Positions 5,921 to 14,569 are shown, numbered from the stretch's first letter. The stretch is DNA of 35,890 nt from Planctomycetota bacterium (GCA_016125255.1 WGMD01000023.1:1-35890); one strand, 5' to 3'. The notes: generated by a model from the letters alone, not told the origin. Program-made: numbers and translations.

Positions 5921-8164
5921 TTACTCATTGCTCGGCCCTCTCAACGCGATTCCGATGCCGTCGAATCCCTTGCGGCCTCGCCCGCCTTGCGTGATGTAGC
6001 TTTCGTTGACGCCTTCGATTCGCCTCAGACGGTCATACAGTCCATGCTGGGCCAGCGGATACGGGATGCGTTCACGGTCGGCCCATCGCTGATACGCCTG
6101 CCACAGATCGCCGCGTGATGCCCGGTATCCGTTGCCGATGATGCAGTCCGACGCGAGAAACTCCGCGAGCACATCCTCATTGCCCCTGTAGTCGTCCGTC
6201 GCGCTGACCACGGCCTGCGGCTCGGCCAGGTCGTGCCCGTCCGCCTGCCATCGCAGACACGCGCGTACCCATCGGGCCAGAATGGCCGGCGCTTCCGCCT
6301 TCAGCTTCTCCGGTAGTTCCCGATCCTGTTCGGCATCGGGGATCGTGATGGTGAAGGGGATCAGGCGCAGCCGTCGCCAGACCGCCGTCGAATCCTCAGA
6401 CACGCGCGGCCGATTGTTCGTGACGAGGATTGTCTTGTGCGTGCGCGTGAAGTCGAAGTAGTCCCGGCGCATGAACCGCCCGGTGAGCTTCGCATCGCCG
6501 GTGAGCTTCTTCACCATGCCAACGCGCAGCTTCTTACCCTCGTCCGTCTCGCTGGCGATGGTCAGCCGTAGACCGTGCAGCCCGGCGACTTCTGTTGCAT
6601 GTTCGTCATGCGCCCGAGCCGTCAGTAGCGAATCGGGCGCAGGTGCGGCGTAGTCGCCCATGATGCCCAGCACGAGGTCGAATAGCGTGCTTTTACCGTT
6701 CGCGCCGTCGCCCCACGGAATGAACAGTAGGTGGTGACGGGTGTCGCCGGTCAATGCGTATCCGATGAATCGCTCGACATACTCAATCAGGTCGGCGTCG
6801 CCGTCGAAGATTCGATTGACGAAACACTCATAGACTGGGCAAGCTCCCTCCATGTCGATCGCGACCGGGGCCAGCTTCGTGATGAGGTCGCCCGGGTCGT
6901 GTTCTCGAAGTTCACCAGTCCGTAGATCAATCGTGCAGGTGGCGCAGTTGAGCAGCATCGGGTCAGCGTCGAGTTGATCGACCTTGACCGCGACCGCCGG
7001 TTCGCTCTGCGCCAGCTTCATCATCGCGGCGCGTCGATGCGCCGATTCGCTCGCCCGCGCCCAGTCCGCCAACGCCGCGCGCGCCGCAGAATCGTCAAGC
7101 TCAGCGGCCTGACGATACATCGCCCGCACGGCGCGCTTGGCATACTGCTCAACTTCGCCGGATACGTCCCTCTGCCATCGGACGCCCGACCAGACCAGCC
7201 ATGTACCCCATGCCGCGCAGTATCGCAGCGATTGCCCGAACATGCCGACAAGGCGCTCGGCGTTCCCGGTGTCGGTGAGCGCGAACACGCGATCGTCATG
7301 CTGAACGGCTTTGTCCTGATCCGCCGGCGCTGGCGTCCATAATGGCGCGGCCTCGGCGAGCCGATGTATCTCATCGCGCAGCGCGTCCGTTTCGATCGCG
7401 TCGCGCGCGGCGATCCAGTCCGCCAGGTCGCCGCCGTCGTCGAGTCCTTCGAGCCGGACAATGCGAATCGTGCAGTCCAGCGCGTGCAGGATCGTGGCTA
7501 CGTCCTGCGCATACCTCTCACCCGGTTCGTCGGCGTCAGGAAAGATTGCAATGTTACGTTCGGCCAGCGCAGACCAATCCGTCCGCCGCGCCGACTTCGA
7601 GCCATGCGCGCTGGTGGTGGCGTTCAACCCGATCGACCGCGCCGCCTCGACGACGCCCTCACCCTCGACGACGATGACGATACCTTCGCCGAGTTCGCCA
7701 CGCCGATAGAGCGGTAGCTTGCCTGATGGATCGCCCAGCGCCCAGCCGCCGGCCTCGGTGTGGATCGGCGCAAACGTCTTGTCGTCGCCGCGCTCGAAGC
7801 GCAGCACGACGTATCCATTTGGATACACAAACCGCTGCGCCAACGTCCAGCCCGCGCCCTGCCTCTGTTCGATCGACCAGAGCGCCGCCGCTTCGGCTCG
7901 TTCGCGGGTCGGATGAATCGTGCGCGGCTTGCCGATCGACTTCGCTTGCGGCATGGTCGTCGGCGTCGAACCGTCGATCGGCTTGAACGTCACGCCGCCG
8001 TCGTCGTGATGTTTGATCGCATTCCATCCGCTCGGCGCGTCGGCGATTCTCATACAGCGATGCGCATCGCCGGATTTGCCGCACCAGTCGCCCTTGCCGC
8101 AGATCGGACAAGGCGCGTCGCGCGATACTTCGCGCCAGTCGTGGTCGTTGTGTGTAATATTCAT
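5921..8164 (-). CDS. P4-type primase-helicase (D5/SF3 family)
   Basis: This is a 747-aa replication initiator of phage/plasmid type. An N-terminal zinc-binding primase motif (C19, C22, later C28/C37) is followed by a TOPRIM domain at about 162-212 (VVEGEG, FPDAD). A D5-N-like segment follows around 290-430, and then an SF3 helicase with Walker A GDGANGKST at 485-493 and the downstream block ILVTNNRP. The protein would prime and unwind element DNA in the cytoplasm. I chose ATG 8164 because AAGGAAA lies just upstream; the frame is open further to 8323, where it overlaps the alpA-like gene. It sits between that regulator and the iteron cluster, as in P4-like satellites. Confidence 0.92.
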   Translation of the reverse strand: MNITHNDHDWREVSRDAPCPICGKGDWCGKSGDAHRCMRIADAPSGWNAIKHHDDGGVTFKPIDGSTPTTMPQAKSIGKPRTIHPTRERAEAAALWSIEQRQGAGWTLAQRFVYPNGYVVLRFERGDDKTFAPIHTEAGGWALGDPSGKLPLYRRGELGEGIVIVVEGEGVVEAARSIGLNATTSAHGSKSARRTDWSALAERNIAIFPDADEPGERYAQDVATILHALDCTIRIVRLEGLDDGGDLADWIAARDAIETDALRDEIHRLAEAAPLWTPAPADQDKAVQHDDRVFALTDTGNAERLVGMFGQSLRYCAAWGTWLVWSGVRWQRDVSGEVEQYAKRAVRAMYRQAAELDDSAARAALADWARASESAHRRAAMMKLAQSEPAVAVKVDQLDADPMLLNCATCTIDLRTGELREHDPGDLITKLAPVAIDMEGACPVYECFVNRIFDGDADLIEYVERFIGYALTGDTRHHLLFIPWGDGANGKSTLFDLVLGIMGDYAAPAPDSLLTARAHDEHATEVAGLHGLRLTIASETDEGKKLRVGMVKKLTGDAKLTGRFMRRDYFDFTRTHKTILVTNNRPRVSEDSTAVWRRLRLIPFTITIPDAEQDRELPEKLKAEAPAILARWVRACLRWQADGHDLAEPQAVVSATDDYRGNEDVLAEFLASDCIIGNGYRASRGDLWQAYQRWADRERIPYPLAQHGLYDRLRRIEGVNESYITQGGRGRKGFDGIGIALRGPSNE

Positions 8165-8252
8165 TGTGCCAGTTTCCTTTGCCCGTGCCGCTGATGACGG
8201 TGCGGGCATTTTTCGTTCCCGCTGGGCTTTTGATGTCATCGGAAAACGCGCG

Positions 8253-8474
8253 TCAGCATGGGTCGGCGTCAAGCGCGGACGTGGAGGTGGACGTGCGGGC
8301 GTCGATCCAACGGTCCAGCGCATCGCGCCGATACATGACGCGCCGCCCGACTTTCACGAATGGCAGCGCATGCCTGCCGGTGCAGCGCCAGACCGTCAAC
8401 GTCCCCTCGCTGACGCGCAGGTATCGCGCCGCCTCGCTCGGCGTGATTAGTGATTCTGTCGCGGTGGTGTTCAT
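8253..8474 (-). CDS. AlpA/excisionase-family helix-turn-helix protein
   Basis: This is a 73-aa protein with a single MerR-like winged helix (HTH_17/excisionase type): LITPSEAARYLRVSEGTLTVWR, then PFVKVGRRVMYRRDALDRWI. Proteins of this kind act as excisionases or as activators of integrase expression in satellites. It is the first gene after the integrase-operon terminator and precedes the primase gene, in the usual place for an early regulator. ATG at 8474. Confidence 0.88.
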   Translation of the reverse strand: MNTTATESLITPSEAARYLRVSEGTLTVWRCTGRHALPFVKVGRRVMYRRDALDRWIDARTSTSTSALDADPC

Positions 8475-8568
8475 GGTGTTCGCTCCGTTATCGTGGTGTT
8501 CGATTCGCGTCTATTAGCAAGGGGCAAAAGTCGCGCGAAAGGTAGCGTGCCACTCTGTCCGGCGCATG

Positions 8569-8591
8569 AAAAAACCCCGGCTTTTCCGGGG
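8569..8591 (-). terminator. Intrinsic terminator of the integrase operon
   Basis: On the minus strand CCCCGG (8591-8586) pairs with CCGGGG (8580-8575) around a 5-nt loop, followed by six T residues (8574-8569). It separates the integrase/hypothetical pair from the alpA-primase operon. Confidence 0.9.
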
Positions 8592-8612
8592 TATTCAGCA
8601 CGAAAAAAATAT

Positions 8613-8645
8613 CAGGTAGCGCCGGGCAGGTAGCGCGCTACCCTG
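8613..8645. promoter_or_regulatory. Palindromic repeats, possible operator or RNA hairpin
   Basis: A perfect 14-bp palindrome GGTAGCGCGCTACC (8629-8642) is preceded by another AGGTAGCG copy (8614-8621). A further GGTAGCG lies at 8541-8547 near the start of the alpA-primase transcription unit. Repeated symmetrical sites close to an early-gene start suit a repressor or AlpA binding region. They may instead be an RNA stem at the end of the upstream transcript. Confidence 0.35.
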
Positions 8646-8650
8646 CCGCG

Positions 8651-9238
8651 CTACTCATCGTCCACGGCTTCCAAGCTGCCGTCAACGGTCTTGTATCCGC
8701 GCCGGACCCGGCCCGATTTGGCCTGATTATCGCGCCATGCTTTCCACGTCGGATCCCGCTTGACGTGGCCTTCGCTGCATCCTGCCTCACTCGCCACGCT
8801 CGCCACGGTCCACTTGCGGCCGGGGTCTTTGGTCAGCAGCAGCTTGATCGTGTCCGCTTTGGTTAGCGCGGCCTTCGATTCCGCCGAATCTGAAAATTGC
8901 GTGAGCATGATCGACGCGGCCTCAGCGGCGTTACGGATTTCGTAGCATTGCAAATCGCCCGCGCCGCCGTTATGGACCATCACGCCCGGCGCATGCTCGA
9001 AAAGGCGGGCGAGAAACTCATCGACGATGCCGCCCAACGCCTCCTCGCCGGGTCGCCCCTGCGCCATTGCGGCGAGTCTATGGAACGTGCGCCGTGATTG
9101 ATTCTTCGCGCGGACAAGATAGGCGGTGCGACCGTGAATGACGTTGAGATTCGCTTCGATCGTCGGATCGCTTTTCGCCAGTTCGTCGAATCGCCGGGCG
9201 AGTTCGGCGTAGTCGATTGTGGTTTTCTTACTTCCCAT
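8651..9238 (-). CDS. Hypothetical protein with a possible C-terminal DNA-binding domain
   Basis: This is a 195-aa protein whose ATG at 9238 overlaps the end of the integrase gene by 11 nt, so the two are probably co-translated. The N-terminal half is helical and has no motif I know. Residues ~125-175 (KADTIKLLLTKDPGRKWTVA, then ASEAGCSEGHVKRDPTW) look like a winged-helix unit. A role in regulating or directing recombination is possible but not shown. Confidence 0.75.
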   Translation of the reverse strand: MGSKKTTIDYAELARRFDELAKSDPTIEANLNVIHGRTAYLVRAKNQSRRTFHRLAAMAQGRPGEEALGGIVDEFLARLFEHAPGVMVHNGGAGDLQCYEIRNAAEAASIMLTQFSDSAESKAALTKADTIKLLLTKDPGRKWTVASVASEAGCSEGHVKRDPTWKAWRDNQAKSGRVRRGYKTVDGSLEAVDDE

Positions 9239-10529
9239 TGTCGGCCGCCTTCCGCCCGCGCTTGGGCATGTAGTTGATCCATTGCGGCAGCGGCTCGCCT
9301 GCGATCGTCGCGTCGATCGCGTCGGCGAGGATGCAGAACGCCCGCCGGGCCAGTTCGGCGTCGGGGCGGTTGTAGACCTTCGCCATGCCCGCCCCGCTCT
9401 CGTGGTTCGTGATGAGGTTAAGATATTTTTCCGGGCATCCGGTGTCGCCTGCGATGCTCTCGGCGGTGCGGCGCAGGTCGTGTACGTTGATGGCCGGGTC
9501 GATCTTCGCCGTCGTGCAGGCGTCGTTGACGATGTACCGCAGCGTCGTCAGATTGCGACCGTGCCGCCGACCGGGGAATACGTAGGCGTGATCCTCGGCT
9601 TTGAGCTTCCGTCGGCTCAGGATCGCCACTACCTGCGGGGCGAGATACACGACGTACTCCCGCCGCGTCTTTGTCTTGCCTTCGGGGATCGTCCATGTGT
9701 GCGCCGTCAGGTCCACTTCTGCCCATTCCGCCGCCAGCACGTTACCGCATCGCTGGCCGGTGTAGAGCGCCAGCTTGAGCGCGTCGGCCATCACAGCCCG
9801 ATCGTCGGCGTTGACGGCTTGCATGAATCGCGGCAGTTCGTCCGCCGACAATCGCCGGTCGCGCGGCGTTTCCTCCGCACGCTCGAACCCGAGCGCCGGG
9901 TTGGCGACTTCCGCATCCTCGCGGGTGATCGCGTGGTTGAATACGGACCGCACCAGCCCGACGACGCGGTTCGCCATCGTGGGCTTGCCGTCGTCGCTGG
10001 CGATCTTGTCGTGCAGCTTCCGCACCATACCCCGGCTCACCTGCATCAGCCGCAGCCCGGCCCACGGCTTTAGGTAGAGGTCGTACTGATTGCGGTATTC
10101 GTAAACCGTCTTTTCCGACTTGGGGCGCTTCCGCCGGGGCGTCGGGGCGGTGATGAATCGCTCGAACGTCTCGCCGAAAGTCAACTGGCGGCGCTGGCGC
10201 TGCGCCTCGTCGAAGGTGTCGATGCCGTCCGCTCGACGGCCGGTCATCTTTTGGGCCTTGTCACGCGCCTGTTCGACCGTCATGCCTTCGCCGACGCCGC
10301 CGGGCTTTGCAAAGACGCCCAGCGTTTCCCGCTTGGGCCTGCCGTTGACGCGGCCGACTAGATAGAACGTCTTGAGTCCCCGCTGTGTGACGCACAGCGC
10401 GAACCCCTGCGGCGATGCCGGGTGCGTGTCATAGACGTAGTACCGATCGCGGTCATCAGGCGGGGCGAGGTCGCGCAGCGCGGCCTTCGTGAATCTGATG
10501 CGGTTCGATTCGATCGTCGTCGCGGTCAT
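9228..10529 (-). CDS. int: Tyrosine recombinase (integrase) of the tRNA-Arg element
   Basis: This is a 433-aa phage-type integrase that would cut and join the 48-bp attachment core. An N-terminal arm-binding domain (DUF4102-like, with YYVYDTHPASPQGFALCV) precedes a core-binding domain at ~115-220. The catalytic domain shows R260 in LYTGQR, H350xxR353 in VHDLRR, H376 in LITNHE and the nucleophile Y386 in VYNRP. I chose ATG 10529 because a strong GGAGG lies 8 nt upstream; the frame is open to 10604. The gene starts about 180 nt from the right attachment site, the normal position for such an enzyme. Confidence 0.95.
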   Translation of the reverse strand: MTATTIESNRIRFTKAALRDLAPPDDRDRYYVYDTHPASPQGFALCVTQRGLKTFYLVGRVNGRPKRETLGVFAKPGGVGEGMTVEQARDKAQKMTGRRADGIDTFDEAQRQRRQLTFGETFERFITAPTPRRKRPKSEKTVYEYRNQYDLYLKPWAGLRLMQVSRGMVRKLHDKIASDDGKPTMANRVVGLVRSVFNHAITREDAEVANPALGFERAEETPRDRRLSADELPRFMQAVNADDRAVMADALKLALYTGQRCGNVLAAEWAEVDLTAHTWTIPEGKTKTRREYVVYLAPQVVAILSRRKLKAEDHAYVFPGRRHGRNLTTLRYIVNDACTTAKIDPAINVHDLRRTAESIAGDTGCPEKYLNLITNHESGAGMAKVYNRPDAELARRAFCILADAIDATIAGEPLPQWINYMPKRGRKAADNGK

Positions 10530-10573
10530 GGTCGGGCCTCCGGGGTTGTTTGCCAAACGTCCTGATTCCGTCT

Positions 10574-10600
10574 CGTGCAACGCTCGTGCTACGCTGTGCA
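10574..10600. repeat. Candidate integrase arm-type sites, right end
   Basis: CGTGCAACGCT and CGTGCTACGCT lie in tandem. The second is identical to the 11-mer at 3014-3024 at the other end of the element. The position between the integrase gene and the attachment core suits arm-type integrase sites, or autoregulation of int. Confidence 0.4.
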
Positions 10601-10709
10601 TCAATTTCCGTTAATTTCAGTGTTGCACGGTACACCCGAATACTACGCGAAACATCGGTAAAATCAATCTCGATTAACGTCGGTATATCAGGAGGTATAG
10701 CCCGATCGT

Positions 10710-10757
10710 CTGACTACGGATCAGGAGGTTGAAGGTTCGAGTCCTTCCGCCCGTACT
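10710..10757 (+). other. Attachment site (right), partial tRNA-Arg duplicate
   Basis: These 48 nt are identical to 2899-2946. Upstream of 10710 the sequence no longer resembles a tRNA, so this is not a second gene. It is the tRNA 3' part displaced by integration. Chromosomal DNA resumes at 10758 with a T-rich stretch that probably was the original end of the tRNA transcript. Confidence 0.95.
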
Positions 10758-10775
10758 TTTCATTTCAAACTTTAG

Positions 10776-12200
10776 TCAATCCACCGCGCCGGGGAACAGA
10801 TGGATATCCTCCGGCCGGGCGTCGAGGCCGGTGCTGTCGGGGACGGCGGGGACGTTGACGGTCGGGATGGCTTTGGAGAGGCGCTCGATGATCGGCTTCA
10901 TGGCCGGGTCGCCGGCAAGGTTGCGCCATTCGTTGGGGTCGGTCTGGTGATCGTAAAGCTCTTCGTCGCCGGTGGCGTAGTGAATGTAGTGATAGCGCGT
11001 GTCCGAGACGGCGTGGTTGTTGGTCATGAACGTGGTCACGACCGGCGGATGCGCCGCGGCCGGATCGCGAAGCTGCGGCGAGAGACTCTGACCCTCCAGC
11101 GATGCGTTGGGCTTGAGCCCGCAAAGATCGACCAGCGTGGGGTACACATCGATGAGCCCGGCGGGCTGATCGCATCGCTGGTGCGCCTTCATGTCCGGCG
11201 CGATGACGATCATCGGCACGCGCGTCTCGCGGGTCCACAGCGCGCGTTTATCCCAGCGGTCCTTCTCACCCAGCGCGAACCCGTGATCGGAAAAGAGCAC
11301 GATGACCGTGTTCGCCGCATCGGGCCGCTTGTCCAGCGCATCGAGCACGCGGCCGATTTCGTGATCGACGAATTCGATGCTCGCCAGATACCCCCGCACC
11401 GCGCGATGCCACTGGTTGTTGTCGACGACCCATTCGTGCCGCGGCGACACCTTGGCGTAGGTCAGCGCCTTGGCGTAGTCGCTGATGTCGTCGCGGTCGG
11501 TCTTCAGATACGGGGGCAACTGAATCTGATCCTCCGGCGGAAGCTGGTCCCACCACTTGGCCGGCACGAACCACGGCACATGAGGCCGGCAGAATCCGAC
11601 CGCCAGCAGGTACGGCTTGTCGCGCGTCTTGCCGAGCTGCGCGACGGCCCAATCGGCGGTCTTGTCGTCGGCCATCTGATCGTCGCGCTCGGGGAACGCG
11701 CCCCAATCCCACAGCGGCGTGCCCTGCTTGTAGTTCATGCGCTGTTTGGGCAGCGGGCCGAATCCGCCGCGCGGACCGTACTCGTCGAACGTATCGGTGT
11801 GCGACGAGTTGTGATAAACCTTGCCGCAGCCCATCGTGTGGTATCCCGCGGCGGTGAAATACTGCGGGAGCGTCAGGGCGTCCATGAGCACGGGCGAAAC
11901 GCGGAACTCGATCGGACCCAGCAGGTACACGCCGGTCGTCGAAGGCAGGCGGCCGGTCATGAAACTGGCGCGCGAGGGATTGCAGATCGGGGCCTGGCAG
12001 CGCGCGTTGGTGAACACGGTGCCGCGTGCGGCGAGCTTGTCCATGTTGGGCGTCTTGACCTGCGGATGTCCGCCGAGGAATCCGACCCAGTCGTTGAGAT
12101 CGTCCACGACGATCATCAGCACGTTGGGCCGATCGGCGGCATGCGCTGTCGATGAGATGAGGATCACAATTGCCGCGAGCGCGAGAAAGAATTGCCTCAT
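10776..12200 (-). CDS. Secreted sulfatase (iduronate-2-sulfatase-like, family S1)
   Basis: This 474-aa formylglycine-dependent sulfatase removes sulfate esters, most likely from sulfated polysaccharides. A signal peptide ends near SSTAHA (residues ~1-21), giving export to the periplasm. The signature CNPSR at 73-77 supplies the Cys that becomes formylglycine, followed by ASFMTGRLPS. Metal ligands are visible in VVDDLND near 33 and FSDHGF later on. The overall pattern (PSTTGVY, GKVYHN, FCRPHVPW) matches planctomycete iduronate-sulfatase-like enzymes. ATG 12200 with AAGGTGG upstream. It is the first chromosomal gene after the integrated element. The substrate cannot be read from the sequence. 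Confidence 0.93.
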   Translation of the reverse strand: MRQFFLALAAIVILISSTAHAADRPNVLMIVVDDLNDWVGFLGGHPQVKTPNMDKLAARGTVFTNARCQAPICNPSRASFMTGRLPSTTGVYLLGPIEFRVSPVLMDALTLPQYFTAAGYHTMGCGKVYHNSSHTDTFDEYGPRGGFGPLPKQRMNYKQGTPLWDWGAFPERDDQMADDKTADWAVAQLGKTRDKPYLLAVGFCRPHVPWFVPAKWWDQLPPEDQIQLPPYLKTDRDDISDYAKALTYAKVSPRHEWVVDNNQWHRAVRGYLASIEFVDHEIGRVLDALDKRPDAANTVIVLFSDHGFALGEKDRWDKRALWTRETRVPMIVIAPDMKAHQRCDQPAGLIDVYPTLVDLCGLKPNASLEGQSLSPQLRDPAAAHPPVVTTFMTNNHAVSDTRYHYIHYATGDEELYDHQTDPNEWRNLAGDPAMKPIIERLSKAIPTVNVPAVPDSTGLDARPEDIHLFPGAVD

Positions 12201-12275
12201 GTTGCATCCACCTTGTGCGGGTTGATCGGCCTGTGTATGTTACGCCGTTAGACGAGGCATGAAAGGATCGGCTTT

Positions 12276-12866
12276 ATGTCCAAACGGAACGGCGTCGTCT
12301 TCATTGCATGCGGACTTGTCCTGTCGCTGGCGAGCGGCGCACTGGCGCATCCCGGGCACATCGGTCACGGACTGGAAGGCGGATTCATGCATCCGCTGTC
12401 CGGTTTGGATCACCTGCTGGCGATGATCGCGGTCGGACTCTGGGCGGCGCAGGTCGGCGGGCGCGCGGTGTGGGCGTTGCCCGCGGCATTCGTGGGGTGC
12501 ATGCTCGTCGGCGGAGCGATCGGGCTTTCGTCGATCGAACTGCCGATGATCGAAGCGGGCATTCTCGCGTCGGTGCTGGTGCTGGGGCTGATGGTGACAC
12601 TGGCGGCGAAGCTGCCGTTGTCTGTGAGTCTTTGCATTGTCGCGCTGTTCGCGCTGTGTCACGGTTATGCCCACGGTCACGAACTTCCCGGCGGCGCGAG
12701 CGCGGCCGAGTTCGCCATCGGATTCTCGCTGGCCACCGCGCTGCTGCATGCGGCGGGGATCGGGCTGGCGATGATCGTCGGCCGACAGGCCAAACCCGTC
12801 TGGGTCCGCGCGTGCGGCCTCGCCGTCCTGATCGGCGGCGCGATGCTGGCGTCGGGCGTGCTGTGA
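12276..12866 (+). CDS. HupE/UreJ-family membrane protein (probable nickel/cobalt permease)
   Basis: This is a 196-aa hydrophobic protein with an N-terminal signal segment ending near SGALA, then the His-rich family signature HPGHIGHGLEGGFMHPLSGLDHLLAM, and about six further membrane segments. A second His cluster (CHGYAHGHELPGG) lies in the middle. HupE/UreJ proteins import nickel for hydrogenase or urease. No such enzyme is encoded here, so the metal is uncertain. ATG 12276 is preceded by GAAAGGAT. It diverges from the sulfatase gene across 75 nt. Confidence 0.9.
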   Translation: MSKRNGVVFIACGLVLSLASGALAHPGHIGHGLEGGFMHPLSGLDHLLAMIAVGLWAAQVGGRAVWALPAAFVGCMLVGGAIGLSSIELPMIEAGILASVLVLGLMVTLAAKLPLSVSLCIVALFALCHGYAHGHELPGGASAAEFAIGFSLATALLHAAGIGLAMIVGRQAKPVWVRACGLAVLIGGAMLASGVL

Positions 12867-12980
12867 ATTGAGGCCTCTGAATGACTTGTCGTTCCGGGCG
12901 AGATCGGCCCGAAGGGCCGGGTGAAGGGGCGTCCAACCACTGACCGCGCACGCTGCCGAACGCGCCTCAATTCGGGGCCA

Positions 12981-13016
12981 CCCTCACCCCAGCCCTCTCC
13001 CGGAGGGAGAGGGGGT
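12981..13016. repeat. Extragenic palindrome of the CCCTCTCCC...GGGAGAGGG type
   Basis: A 9-bp perfect stem (12993-13001 with 13005-13013) with a 3-nt loop follows CCCTCACCCC. This sequence type recurs between genes in many GC-rich bacteria. It lies between two convergent genes and may also end transcription. The rest of 12867-13035 shows nothing else. Confidence 0.75.
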
Positions 13017-13035
13017 TCAGAATACTCAATCGGTT

Positions 13036-14454
13036 TTACGATTCGCGCGGCGGGCGGTGCTCGATGTAGCGGCGCTTGTGCTCGAATGACGGGGCGGCGT
13101 CGCGGCGAAATTCAGCGAAGGCCTCGACGGTCACATCCACTTGGACATTCAGATGCTGTTTGAGCAGCGCGGTGAGCCGTTCATCGAGATGGTCCGACGC
13201 GGCGGGACGTTCATTGCGTTGGAATCGGGCGACGAGTCGGTCGCCTTCGCCGCGCATCTGGAAATCGCCGGTGAGCAGGCCGGCGATGGCGGGCTCGGAG
13301 TACATGGCGCGTTTGACATGCTCTGGGTAGACATCGACGTCGCCGACGCGCACGGACTCGCCGCGGCCCCAGATGGCGATGCAGGGCAGGGGATGCGGCG
13401 GGGTCAGGTCCTCGCGCCCGATCGAGCGGAGCAGCGCGCCGACCTCCTCCCATGTATACACACGGGCCCAGTCGTCGGTGGTGTAACGGACGAGGGGGAT
13501 TTTGCGTTTGGGGTCGAGCGTGGTGATAAGGACGCGCGGACGGCCATCGGAGCGTTTGTCGTTTTCGATGTAGAACTGACGCGGATCGAAATGGACGAAG
13601 CTCGGCAGGAAGGGCGCGTCGCCGAAGAGCGTGTGATGAACAGTCGCATCCTCAAGAGCGGTGCGGCGGATGGCGCGCGTGGCGTGCGTCTCCTGTCCGA
13701 GACTCAGGGCGACTTCGGAAATGCCCAGACTCACGAGAATCTGCCCCATGTCGGGGTTCTCGGGATCGTGCCCGAGCAGGTCGCCGAGGTAGATGCGGCA
13801 ATGCTCGGGCATGACTTCGGCGCCGGTGACAAGATGCACGACATGCTTTTTCCAGTCGAGTCCCGAGTCGATGCCGCGCTCGACGACGTGCTTGAGGAAC
13901 GGGTGTTCGGCGATGATGAGAATCTGCTGGAACTCGGCGCCCATCTTGTCGATCATGGCGAGGACGGCGTCGGCGCGCGTGGAGGTGTTGACGACGGTGG
14001 CGAGGCGGCTGGGCGTCTGCACGCCGGCGGGCAGGGCGTTGATGACGAGCATCTGCCGCCGCCGCGCATCGAAGTAGAGGTCGAACATTCGATCGATGTT
14101 GGCGCGGGTGCGGGCTTCGTCTTCGTAGGTTTCGGCGCCGAAGGAGTACGTGCCGGAGAATCCGCTGGAGGTGTAGACGCCGACGGCGTCGGTGAGCTTG
14201 CCGTCAAGGCAGAGCTGCGACAGCGGATAGGTGGCGAAGAGGGAGAGCTTGCTGGTGACGGGGACGCGTGTCAGGTCGGCGAGGCGGCGGATCTGGCGCG
14301 GATCGACGCGGGCGCGATCGAGGATCTGCCGGTAGGCGGGCACGCGTGCGGCGGTCTGCGCGAAGATGCGCAGCGCTTGAGCCGCCGATCGACTCATCAG
14401 GCGTCGGGCGATCCAGCGCGTGAACCGGCTCCCCCGTCGCTTGGGCTTGTCCAT
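13036..14454 (-). CDS. PaaK-like adenylate-forming enzyme
   Basis: This ~472-aa protein resembles phenylacetate-CoA ligase and other ANL enzymes, which activate a carboxylic acid with ATP. Visible marks are an early PAYRQIL helix, the phosphate-loop-like YTSSGFSGTYSFG, the motif LVRYTTDDWARVY in the position of the family's YRTGD block, and a C-terminal GRGESVRVGDVDVYPEHV segment like the small domain of PaaK. The frame is open to an ATG at 14565, but a TATAAT box at 14569-14564 suggests the transcript starts after it. ATG 14454, with AAGGGATGGAG upstream, is therefore preferred. It follows two FeeM-like genes on the same strand, so it may supply an activated acid to them. The substrate is unknown. 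Confidence 0.8.
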   Translation of the reverse strand: MDKPKRRGSRFTRWIARRLMSRSAAQALRIFAQTAARVPAYRQILDRARVDPRQIRRLADLTRVPVTSKLSLFATYPLSQLCLDGKLTDAVGVYTSSGFSGTYSFGAETYEDEARTRANIDRMFDLYFDARRRQMLVINALPAGVQTPSRLATVVNTSTRADAVLAMIDKMGAEFQQILIIAEHPFLKHVVERGIDSGLDWKKHVVHLVTGAEVMPEHCRIYLGDLLGHDPENPDMGQILVSLGISEVALSLGQETHATRAIRRTALEDATVHHTLFGDAPFLPSFVHFDPRQFYIENDKRSDGRPRVLITTLDPKRKIPLVRYTTDDWARVYTWEEVGALLRSIGREDLTPPHPLPCIAIWGRGESVRVGDVDVYPEHVKRAMYSEPAIAGLLTGDFQMRGEGDRLVARFQRNERPAASDHLDERLTALLKQHLNVQVDVTVEAFAEFRRDAAPSFEHKRRYIEHRPPRES

Positions 14455-14563
14455 ATCTCCATCCCTTCCCGCCGCTGCACGCTCATCCCGTTCGGACGCG
14501 AGGTTCTGACAACGGGGCTGAGTCTGTGCCATGATCGACAGGTTCCGATAATCGCAGGCGGTC

Positions 14564-14569
14564 ATTATA
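14564..14569 (-). promoter_or_regulatory. Perfect TATAAT -10 box upstream of the PaaK-like gene
   Basis: TATAAT is read on the minus strand (14569-14564). No good -35 is seen at the right distance; GGTCGA is the nearest. It lies between the stop of the upstream FeeM-like gene and the PaaK-like gene, and argues that the latter begins at 14454. Confidence 0.45.

Larger units (their letters stand above)
2945..10757. mobile_element. Integrated satellite-like element in tRNA-Arg (about 7.8 kb)
   Basis: The element is bounded by the 48-bp tRNA-derived direct repeat, and all its genes lie on the minus strand. In transcription order these are integrase, a hypothetical protein, a terminator, an AlpA-like regulator, a P4-type primase-helicase, an iteron-like origin candidate, a zinc-ribbon protein, a hypothetical protein, an HK97-fold major capsid protein, a terminator and two small proteins. 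Replication, regulation and capsid functions are present. I see no terminase, portal, protease, tail or lysis gene, and the boundaries leave no room for them. This fits a phage satellite that needs a helper; a decayed prophage is the alternative, although the genes look intact. Confidence 0.9.

Noticed and set aside
10710-10757. Second tRNA-Arg gene
   Set aside because: Only the 3' 46 nt are present; the acceptor 5' strand and D-arm are missing. It is the displaced half of the attachment site.
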